Translations under genes and position numbers: made by a program | In this document: positions 1 to 7,020 of the stretch, one piece after another | Layout: each line of letters begins with the position of its first letter | How positions within the stretch are numbered: position 1 is the stretch's first letter | Assembly: GCA_004151065.3 (NCBI GenBank) | Contig: NWUY0300004732.1 | Span: 13,440 to 26,799, forward strand | Length of the DNA stretch: 13,360 nucleotides | Reading direction: 5' to 3' | DNA from: Larix sibirica | Lineage: Eukaryota > Streptophyta > Pinopsida > Pinales > Pinaceae | Notes under the pieces: model-generated | What the model was told of the DNA's origin: nothing | Databases searched by the model: none | The model's input: the letters and a program-made list of their open reading frames with translations, nothing else

Positions 1-312
1 AAAAAAGATTTGGTTTTTGATCCGATCTAGCACTAGTGTATGCGAAAATGACTCAATATTGTTTGGAAGAACAAGGAGAATATTATTGATTAAAGATTAT
101 ACGGAGATGCCACATATAAAATTGTTCTTTTTGCACCAAGGATAATACCATTTCCGAAAAAAAGTTATACTTATATATCTTTTTCCATTAAAAAGTTTTG
201 ATGCGTTTCCACTTTGAGACCCCAAATATGACCAAATTCCTTTCTCGGGAACACATGTAGGATCCATCATTATAAAACATAAAGGAGAAGAACCTATGCA
301 ACTGCTAACTAC

Positions 313-800
313 TTAATACAAATACATTGACATCCTCCTCAGACAAAATTTGTAACTAGCATTGCTATCCTCTCGCCTAGTGGGCAAATGTTGACTTCCA
401 TGGATGTAAATATTTCTTGATCTAGATTGATGTGAGAGTGCAACTGCATTTCGAAAATCCATGTTATCTCTTCGAAAAATATTGACCCCTTCGCTCTCTT
501 GTGGTACAATCCTCTTTCGGTTGATGCCACACTTTTCCATTGGTCCATAGAAAAAAGATATAGGACTGACACTAGTAGTTTATTAGTTCATTATAGGCAA
601 AAAGGACTCACCAAGCCAAATCATTAACTAATCAAACATAAATAACTTACTTTTCCATATACTTTACCATAGCAATTGTCATTTGCAGGACTTATATATA
701 TATAATCGAAATGATCTTGGACAACCCCAACCAAAGCATGAAAGCCAAGATCTTTCATTAAATTGATTCCTATTTGAATTTGAACAGTGTATAACCACAT
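313..800 (-). pseudogene. Possible gene relic, weakly kinase-like, copy 1
   Basis: I do not recognise this with certainty. On the minus strand an open stretch ends in residues NDNCYGKVYGK at about 651-685 and is followed at once by a consensus 5' splice site, GTAAGT (complement of 645-650). Further on, two overlapping minus-strand frames (313-540 and 339-572) contain pieces such as FFEEI, QLHSHINL and GERIAMLV. These loosely recall the glycine-rich loop, the alpha-C region and the LVYEF hinge of plant receptor-like kinases, but the pieces switch frame and no catalytic loop is present. What I see is a splice-like site and open frames; kinase ancestry is inference. The single inter-copy substitution (731) changes Val to Phe in this frame. 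Confidence 0.2.
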
Positions 801-816
801 GGATAAACTCACATTA

Positions 817-2480
817 ACTTGTTAATTTCAAATCCAATTTGTGATTTGGATGAATGTTATATTGAGATATCAAGAAGGAATTAACATGTAATAATGTCGA
901 TAGGATGGGAATACAGAAGGAAGAGGAAATCCTAATATTTCACCACCAACCTATGCAATCTTGGTTCATTGTCTGGGACAACTAGCTTTAATCATTGAAT
1001 GTGCATGGCCTTCAGTGGAAATAGGTAGAGCCAATAGGATATCAATGAGGAAATATGGTTTCCCATTATACATCATAAGGCGGAAAAGTTTGTGTAATCA
1101 TTTTCAATGTGTATGTTCCTTTGCCTACATGTATGACAAAAGAACCAAAATGTATGTCCATTTGCCTCTATGTACGACCCCCCTTCTTGTGTTATTGCGA
1201 ATTTGTTTGTTTGTACAAGCCCACCTTTCTTTGTTGAAAGCTAATAACAAAACTTCATTTAGATGCGAACCTTCTCCCTTACAATCTTGATTAGATATGT
1301 ACATTATATATGAATATTTAGTTTGATTTAGGGAAGTTTTATTGAGTTTAATTTCACTTGGAAGGAAATTAAAGTTTAATGCATTTGTACTTTATATCTT
1401 CTGTTTTTAGGCATAGTATAAAATAGTCTCTAGTTCTTTATATAGATACATTTAGGTCATACATTCCTAAGTTATTATTCTTTCTAATGTTCATCCACCA
1501 CATTTTGTTGTTTATGTTCATTTTCTTAGCATTTCATGGCCGTCCAATTTCATTTGCTTTCCCTTATCTACCAATTCTAAAGACATTTTACTATGCACAT
1601 CGAAGTGGGGTTCAACCGAACCAATTTGTTGGAAAATTAAAAAATATTGGGCTTGTGGGGATCAACAAATTGTTTTAGATATAAATTCAATATTAAGTTC
1701 AGCATAATAGTCATTATTGTCAAGAAGTCTAAAAACCTGCATGCATTAAGCTATAAATGAGTATGTATTCATGACACAAACCAAATATTAATACAACACA
1801 AAATAGAAAGAAGGCTTGAATTCTTCGTTATTACTCAACAAAAGCATACAAATGAGATTGGAAAATAGATGAGCATATGCAAATTTTAATTGGAGGCCTC
1901 TAAATAGTCTCAATCATCACCTAGCCTAGCAACTAACACATTTACAACTTCACCTAACATGATGTTCATGGTTAATGCACCAATATTCTAACAAACTGCT
2001 TCCCTTTTGATTGGGATGATATTACAAAATATACTACATTGTATCCTAACACATATTCAATGTTTTGAGCAATGGTAGTCTCTTTCCCATTGTATAGACT
2101 AGAAAATCACAAAAGCATGAAATTACACAATATTTGATAAGTAATCCACATACATAAAATTAATTGTAAAGGAGTTATGATTAACTAGACTTATTAAAAC
2201 TCTCAATGCATTCTATTTATCAATATGCACCTCGTAGCTAAATTTGAGATCTTTCGTATCACCACGTTATTTTGCTAAACAATTTTATTGCAATTGACAT
2301 TATGCACCTAAGCTTCCTAGTTGCTTTAAGTTGACCTATGGTTCCACAATTAAGGGTTCTCTATATGTTCTAGTAAGATATTATTTATTAATGTTACATT
2401 GTTGTTTTACTTTTTTCTTAACTAGATTGGTCGTAGTATTGTAGATGATTCAATTTCTTGATATTCTCTTATTCTAGTTT
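817..2480. other. AT-rich stretch without a recognised gene, copy 1
   Basis: I see no convincing gene. The open frames at 961-1290 and 1487-1678 are short, the first lacks an ATG start, and both have biased, low-complexity composition. A small tandem duplication lies at 1110-1178. If the degenerate primer-binding site at 2492-2504 is real, the sequence just before it (ending CA at about 2488) would be the 3' end of an old LTR, but no matching second LTR or clear 5' end is present. The same stretch recurs at 7021-8684. Confidence 0.5.
1110..1178. repeat. Short tandem duplication, about 41 bp period, copy 1
   Basis: Bases 1110-1137 and 1151-1178 align without gaps at 23 of 28 positions. Both contain TTTGCCT followed by a TGTAYGAC end. 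The divergence between the arms shows the duplication is older than the 6.2 kb repeat. No function is suggested. Confidence 0.6.
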
Positions 2481-2491
2481 GATATCACAAG

Positions 2492-2504
2492 TGGTAGCAA
2501 GAGC
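2492..2504 (+). other. Degenerate tRNA-Met primer-binding site, copy 1
   Basis: TGGTAGCAAGAGC differs from the plant retrotransposon primer-binding site TGGTATCAGAGC by one substitution and one inserted A. It is preceded by ATCACAAG, with a CA dinucleotide where an LTR would end, and followed by CTTGGG, a common plant gypsy-type context. Short degenerate matches can arise by chance, but an RNase H-like relic in the same orientation 230 bases downstream supports retroelement origin. Confidence 0.4.
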
Positions 2505-2737
2505 TTGGGGGTGGTTTTAATAAGTAGATAAGAGGGTCTAGATCCATTGATTATGAGATATATGTGCAACATTTTAGCAGTTGTGCATGGATATAGGGTC
2601 ACAGTCTTTGGTTCTATGAACCTCCCTATGATAGCGGTTATATAGTAGTTCACCTTCTTTCTTTGATGTCTATGCATGGAATGCTATAAACATCACCTAA
2701 ATTAGAAATTAAAAGAGTTACATAACCCTCTTTCAAA

Positions 2738-2929
2738 GTAGAGTTTGCAAGGGGAATAGGAATCACAACCAATAATGAGGTGGAAGCACTAGCAACTTAC
2801 AAGGGTTGATGGTTTTAAAACATAGAAGGGGTCCAAAAAGAAATGGTGGTTAGGGATTCGACAGTAATACTAATATCGTTATATCATAAAAATCCTTTTC
2901 AAAACTTCAAAATTTTCAGACTTGCATAA
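2738..2929 (+). pseudogene. RNase H-like retroelement relic, copy 1
   Basis: One plus-strand frame reads VEFARGIGITTNNEVEALAT, then TGA (2807) and TAA (2816), then EGVQKEMVVRDSTVILISL, ending at TAA (2927). The TNNxxExxAL block and the DS block about 25 residues later match the order and spacing of plant retroelement RNase H domains (RVT_3 type), whose hallmarks are TNNxAExxAL and GDS. Here the catalytic Glu (codon 2783) and the later Asp (codon 2855) survive, GDS has become RDS, and the N-terminal Asp strand is missing. The first two stops are one base from Leu codons (TTG, TTA), as expected from decay in place. It is non-functional. The parent could be a Ty3/gypsy or LINE element, and no reverse transcriptase or integrase is recognisable nearby. 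Confidence 0.6.
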
Positions 2930-3079
2930 AGAAATATAGTGTTGATCCAAGACTTTGAACTGGGATTCGACAGCATATCTAGTAAACCCATGGGCATAGA
3001 CTAGTGTACCTAACCCAGGGAGATTTGAACTGGGTACCCATTGACATGGAATTAGTTGAATGTCCAAAAACACAGCGAC

Positions 3080-3780
3080 AACCAGTTGAGATAACTACTT
3101 AGGCTATTATCGTGGTTTTTTATTATTATATATGTATATTATAATATCAGGTAACTATGTTATATGGACTATATCAATGCTTATGCTTTCATTATAATCA
3201 CCAATACGGTTTATATTGGCTTTTGCATCAGGGTGTTGTTTATTATATGAACAATAATGTTAATCATAGTATACATATAGTTTCATGATAATAACAATAT
3301 GTTTTATGAATGTTACATATTTTCACCAATAAAAAAATTGTCCATACCAAATTACTCTAAGATAGCATTTGATTAGTTGGGAGGACAAGGAAGCTTCCCA
3401 TACATAGTTCAGATTCAAGCTATAACTCATCTTGTTTGATCGCTTTTGACAAATAGTAAGAGAAATTAGGCTATCTCTTACATCTCTAAAAACTTCTGCG
3501 AAGAGGAAAGGCCCTTCATTAAATACAATATTTTGAGTTCTAATGGATAATCTATTGAAATGCTAACTATAAACTATATAGAGCTAGAGGAAGAATAATC
3601 ACCAGGAATTCCACCCTTCAAGTAGGCATCCTTCCCATATTCCGATGGAGGCCTTCCACCAATGTTTGATTGACACTCGATCAAACTTTTCATAGAAGGT
3701 AACTTAAATTAAAAAATTCCTTGAAGAGATTTCGGAGATTCATAGGAATCACCATATGAGAAACTCTTATAACATACACC
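3080..3780. other. AT-rich spacer, no gene seen, copy 1
   Basis: I see no supported gene. A very AT-rich tract (about 3117-3152, mostly TA/TAT runs) opens the stretch. Bases 3600-3780 have a less biased composition, and their minus strand can be read for about 27 residues without a stop (GGRPPSEYGKDAYLKGG and on), but I recognise no family. The same stretch recurs at 9284-9984. Confidence 0.5.
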
Positions 3781-3816
3781 ATCATGCCCTCTCCACCTTC
3801 CTCACTTTTTTTATTT

Positions 3817-3965
3817 TGGTTGAGGGATGTTGCCCACAATAACATATAAGCTCTAATATATCATGATCCTTATGCTAATGGAGGAAACCACAAGGGAGTG
3901 GTGCCTCCTACTAACATAATGGTTCATTGGTTGCAACGTGGATATGCATGTTGCTTGAACTTCCC
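3817..3965 (+). repeat. Diverged direct repeat, arm A, copy 1
   Basis: Bases 3817-3945 align to 4141-4269 without a gap at offset 324, with about 28 mismatches in 129 bases (near 78 percent by hand count). Similarity fades by about 3965. The arm reads WLRDVAHNNI, a stop (TAA 3847), then IYHDPYANGGNHKGVVPP and on, and stays open to 4104. Gapless alignment and a shared frame suggest an ancient duplication of a coding segment, possibly from a transposon. I do not recognise the family. Confidence 0.7.
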
Positions 3966-4140
3966 CCCTCTTTGTGCCGATTTTATTTTTTTCTCGTTGA
4001 GAATACTGTACAATACCCCTTGTACATACCTTCCTAAAAATTGCCCATTAATAAGTCAAATATGCCTAAAATCTACATGTTTTGGAATTGTTTCTATGAC
4101 ATAAATACCTCTCTAGTATACAAGAAAATTGATCTCACAT

Positions 4141-4285
4141 TGGTTGAGATATGTGGCCCACAACAACATATATGCTCCAATATACCATGATCCTTATGCC
4201 AACGATGATAGCCAAAAAGGAGTGATACCTCCTACTCACATAATAATCGATTGATTGTGTTGTGGATATACTAGTTAAATTTCCT
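4141..4285 (+). repeat. Diverged direct repeat, arm B, copy 1
   Basis: This is the partner of 3817-3965. In the same frame it reads YAPIYHDPYANDDSQKGVIP and on, with a stop (TGA) where arm A has TGG. It lacks arm A's TAA, so each arm carries different lesions. A fused consensus would be open through the whole aligned part, which points to independent decay after duplication. Function unknown. Confidence 0.7.
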
Positions 4286-4289
4286 TTAA

Positions 4290-4640
4290 TATGAACCAAT
4301 TGTTTTGATATTTTTATATATCAAAAAATACTATAATTCAAATCCATTATAACCTCATATTTTATTATTTATTAATCACCTGCTTAAATATGATTGGTTA
4401 TCCTTAACACATAATTTAATTTGATATTTCTTACCTAAGTTTCCTTATCCACCGTTTCCATGTTGTTCTCCATGGCTTGCATGCCCCATATCACATGCTA
4501 CGTTTAATTTAAAAAAAAAACATAAAGGATTGCATATGGATAAATAGACTTTTATGTTGCATTAAATATATAAGCATTGAATGATTTACTTAAAGCGTTG
4601 ATGAAGGTTACTTTTCAATGTATACAAATGAGAATTTTCC
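4290..4640. other. AT-rich spacer before the coiled-coil ORF, copy 1
   Basis: I see no gene. It contains a run of ten A (about 4511-4520) and TA-rich tracts. It could include promoter or intron sequence of the coding-like segment that follows, but no convincing TATA and start arrangement is visible. The same stretch recurs at 10494-10844. Confidence 0.5.
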
Positions 4641-4646
4641 TTATAT

Positions 4647-4805
4647 ATGTTTTCTTTCGGCAAAAAGCAATCCATTGAAAAAGAATTGGCTGCTATTGAT
4701 TTGCAAGTATCTGAAACACTTGCCTTCTAGTACATTCTGAGAAGAGACCTTAAAGACGAAAAGAAACGGTTATTAGGACTTCTTCAAGACAAAGGAAAAG
4801 GTAAG
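4647..4805 (+). pseudogene. Coding-like upstream extension with one stop, copy 1
   Basis: In the frame of the coiled-coil ORF, codons from ATG 4647 read MFSFGKKQSIEKELAAIDLQ and on to TAG at 4728, then YILRRDLKDEKKRLLGLLQD and on into the ORF at 4806. The charged, Leu-spaced composition continues on both sides of the stop, which suggests that 4647-5147 was once one coding segment. CAG (Gln) or AAG (Lys) would each be one change from the TAG. Alternatively the TAG is part of an intron 3' end (TTGCCTTCTAG). Confidence 0.35.
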
Positions 4806-5147
4806 ATGGAAGCAACTCTACCTGCTCAGTATAATCCTGTAGAGATCTATAGAAATTATCCAGATAGTCATGAAAGAAGACAAGAGTACAGAAAAGATAA
4901 GGAGAAATTGCTAAGACTCCAAATCAAGGAGAAGCAGCAAGCTTTGAAGAAATTGGTTAATGAGATTGAAGATCTCAAAAACATGGTTAAAGTTCTGATT
5001 ATTGAAAGGGACCAGTCATCTGCTGATGAAATGAGTAAACACTATGAGCTAGCCTTGCAGAGTCCAGAACATAAAGAATCTTCCCCTGATTTGACCTTAG
5101 GTCTGTTTCAAGGTCCCAAGTCCCATGTTGTTTCAGTGTCTGCATAG
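4806..5147 (+). CDS. Coiled-coil protein fragment with EAR-like motif, copy 1
   Basis: The family is not recognised. The 113-residue frame is rich in Lys and Glu. Residues 36, 40, 47, 50, 54, 57, 61 and 64 are Leu, Ile or Val at heptad a/d positions, so about 30-66 should form a coiled coil. DLTLGL at 95-100 fits the plant EAR repression motif DLxLxL, so a transcriptional regulator is possible but unproven. The same frame continues upstream to an ATG at 4647 (MFSFGKKQSIEKELAAIDLQ and on), broken only by TAG at 4728. Either that stop makes it a pseudogene, or CTTCTAG at 4724-4730 is a 3' splice site and 4731 starts an exon. A donor-like AAG|GTAAGA lies at 4798-4806, so ATG 4806 may not be the true start. 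It ends two bases before a candidate LTR. Confidence 0.4.
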   Translation: MEATLPAQYNPVEIYRNYPDSHERRQEYRKDKEKLLRLQIKEKQQALKKLVNEIEDLKNMVKVLIIERDQSSADEMSKHYELALQSPEHKESSPDLTLGLFQGPKSHVVSVSA

Positions 5148-5148
5148 G

Positions 5149-5368
5149 TGCTAGTCTACATATATTGGAAATCCCAAGAAGCCTTGGATTAGGATTCAGC
5201 GCTGTTGTTTCTGAAACATAAAAGGATCCAATACCTTGTGCAGAGGCATTAGTAAGTGTCTGTGTGTTTGCAGTGATGAGCTTCGTAGTCCGAAGCCGAT
5301 CTGCCTGATGTAAAAGTTGTTAATGGAAAAATCTTGTTGAAATTGAATGTGAAAGCGATCTTGGTGCA
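5149..5368 (+). mobile_element. Candidate LTR end of a Copia-type element, copy 1
   Basis: The segment ends in CTTGGTGCA three bases before a primer-binding site, which is where the 3' end of a 5' LTR should lie. A start at TGC (5149) would give a 220 bp LTR with TGC...GCA ends and an internal CATAAAAGG TATA-like box (about 5216-5224). The 3' end is well supported by the primer-binding site. The 5' end is a guess, because no second LTR or target-site duplication is available to check it. No gag or pol follows, so this would be an LTR-leader remnant. Confidence 0.4.
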
Positions 5369-5371
5369 TAT

Positions 5372-5385
5372 TGGTATCAGAGCCA
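5372..5385 (+). other. tRNA-iMet primer-binding site, copy 1
   Basis: TGGTATCAGAGCCA equals the complement of the last 14 bases of plant initiator tRNA-Met, including CCA. This is the standard primer-binding site of plant Copia elements and many Gypsy elements. The CA + TAT spacing from the upstream LTR end is also typical. A 14-base exact match in this context is very unlikely by chance. It marks an LTR retrotransposon insertion in plus orientation. Confidence 0.75.
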
Positions 5386-5389
5386 ACAA

Positions 5390-6110
5390 GCATAATTTCT
5401 TTCTGTAAGTAAATGTGTTCATTGCTTTCTATCTACTAAATATGCTGCAGTTTATTCTGTGTTATCTTGCTTGCAATCTGGCAAACTGCTCTTGTAGATT
5501 GTGGAAATGACAGTTGAGTAAATTGTTGGACGTGAGGATTTGAATTTTGGGTTGTCCGAAGGAGAGGTCATAGCCGATGGGCAGGCGCAGAAAATCCTCA
5601 TAGTACCGGAGACTAGCGTGATTTCTCTTGGCTTCGGCTTGGCGCCGGGCGTGAGATTTTAAAGTTCTATAACAATAGACTATATTCAAAACAAACAAAT
5701 GCTTGCAATTTAGATCCCAATCTTGGATTCTCTTAGGGCCTTTGCACCCACATTTTCCATTGCATGAATGCATCGTGCAAATGTTCTTTCTAACTTTTTA
5801 GGGGTATGCACTTTTGATTCTCGTTCATGTGTCACCTCTTCGTATCTTTTGACAACATTATTATGTCATTGACATGTTGTTTTTGCGCCGTAGGATTAAT
5901 TCAGTGTCGGGATCAGGGTTCAAATTCGAAGGGTGGGCCTTAATTTCAATTTGAATGGTATATATTCGTGTATCATTTCTAAGATGAAAAGCTTCAGAAA
6001 AAATCAAATTTCATTTTACAATAATAAATTAATTACACACTTCTTAAAAAATGTGTTAAATAGAATATTATATTTTTAATCAAATTTATGCCACTAAATA
6101 AATCAATAAA
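5390..6110. other. Leader-like stretch and GC-rich island, no gene, copy 1
   Basis: After the primer-binding site I find no gag-like frame. A possible small intron (CTGTAAGT at 5403 to TGCTGCAG at 5446-5453, with a TACTAA branch-like site between) is only suggestive. Bases 5558-5655 are clearly GC- and CpG-richer than the rest. A minus-strand frame (5462-5773, 103 codons) crosses the island but matches nothing I know. A nested inverted repeat lies at 5852-5880. The end (6000-6110) is strongly AT-rich. The same stretch recurs at 11594-12314. Confidence 0.45.
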
Positions 6111-6203
6111 TGTATAATTATCACATCTACAAGAAACATTGTTTCAATAACAAACACACAAAAATAAATAAAAAAAAAATTGGAGGGAAGATACACATCT
6201 ACC
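6111..6203. repeat. Diverged tail of copy 1
   Basis: The first 39 bases align without gaps to 12315-12353 with 7 mismatches, 6 of them C/T. Copy 1 then lacks about 55 bases present in copy 2, and homology resumes at the A-rich stretch ending in a TTGGAGGG-like purine tract (about 6178-6191 against 12441-12455). Roughly 18 percent divergence starting sharply after 6110 near-identical bases implies that this tail derives from another member of the same repeat family or from another haplotype. Confidence 0.8.
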
Positions 6204-6204
6204 N
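6204..6204. other. Ambiguous base at the repeat junction
   Basis: The only non-ACGT character in the window lies exactly between the two 6.2 kb copies. A one-base n at a perfect repeat boundary is typical of a scaffolding join or an unresolved overlap between contigs. Adjacency of the two copies should therefore not be assumed. Confidence 0.95.
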
Positions 6205-6516
6205 AAAAAAGATTTGGTTTTTGATCCGATCTAGCACTAGTGTATGCGAAAATGACTCAATATTGTTTGGAAGAACAAGGAGAATATTATTGATTAAAGA
6301 TTATACGGAGATGCCACATATAAAATTGTTCTTTTTGCACCAAGGATAATACCATTTCCGAAAAAAAGTTATACTTATATATCTTTTTCCATTAAAAAGT
6401 TTTGATGCGTTTCCACTTTGAGACCCCAAATATGACCAAATTCCTTTCTCGGGAACACATGTAGGATCCATCATTATAAAACATAAAGGAGAAGAACCTA
6501 TGCAACTGCTAACTAC

Positions 6517-7004
6517 TTAATACAAATACATTGACATCCTCCTCAGACAAAATTTGTAACTAGCATTGCTATCCTCTCGCCTAGTGGGCAAATGTTGACT
6601 TCCATGGATGTAAATATTTCTTGATCTAGATTGATGTGAGAGTGCAACTGCATTTCGAAAATCCATGTTATCTCTTCGAAAAATATTGACCCCTTCGCTC
6701 TCTTGTGGTACAATCCTCTTTCGGTTGATGCCACACTTTTCCATTGGTCCATAGAAAAAAGATATAGGACTGACACTAGTAGTTTATTAGTTCATTATAG
6801 GCAAAAAGGACTCACCAAGCCAAATCATTAACTAATCAAACATAAATAACTTACTTTTCCATATACTTTACCATAGCAATTGTCATTTGCAGGACTTATA
6901 TATATATAATCGAAATGATCTTGGACAACCCCAAACAAAGCATGAAAGCCAAGATCTTTCATTAAATTGATTCCTATTTGAATTTGAACAGTGTATAACC
7001 ACAT
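6517..7004 (-). pseudogene. Possible gene relic, weakly kinase-like, copy 2
   Basis: This is the counterpart of the minus-strand relic at 313-800. The GTAAGT donor-like site is the complement of 6849-6854. The fragment differs from copy 1 only at 6935, where the minus-strand codon reads Phe instead of Val. The broken frames and missing catalytic motifs make it a relic at best, and chance open frames are a real alternative. Confidence 0.2.
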
Positions 7005-7020
7005 GGATAAACTCACATTA

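Larger units (their letters stand above)
1..6203. repeat. 6.2 kb direct repeat, copy 1
   Basis: Bases 1-6110 recur at 6205-12314 with a fixed offset of 6204. All open frames recur at that offset with identical lengths, so there is no net insertion or deletion in the shared part. The only substitution I found is C731 against A6935. From 6111 to 6203 the copy is still homologous to the region after 12314 but strongly diverged and about 55 bases shorter. Copy 1 starts at the first base of the window, which is also the first base after the n at 6204. I read this as a contig-level duplication more than a biological tandem repeat. The comparison was by eye, not a computed alignment. Confidence 0.97.

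Noticed and set aside
961-1290. 109-codon plus-strand open frame, also at 7165-7494
   Set aside because: It begins at TTG, not ATG, has no recognisable motif, and overlaps the short tandem duplication. Most likely a chance frame.
3898-4104. 68-codon plus-strand frame as a separate small gene, also at 10102-10308
   Set aside because: It begins at GTG and is the open remainder of direct-repeat arm A, whose frame is broken by a stop just upstream.
132-5368. TGCACCAAG at 132-140 and CTTGGTGCA at 5360-5368 as terminal inverted repeats of a 5.2 kb element
   Set aside because: Nine-base inverted matches are expected many times by chance in 6 kb, and no target duplication or transposase supports it.
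5462-5773. 103-codon minus-strand frame crossing the GC-rich island, also at 11666-11977
   Set aside because: It has an ATG but matches no family I recognise and lies antisense to a probable retroelement leader. Kept only as a note in the island finding.
5927-5938. GGTTCAAATTC resembling a tRNA or SINE B box
   Set aside because: The flanks do not pair as a T-arm and no A box lies at the right distance upstream.
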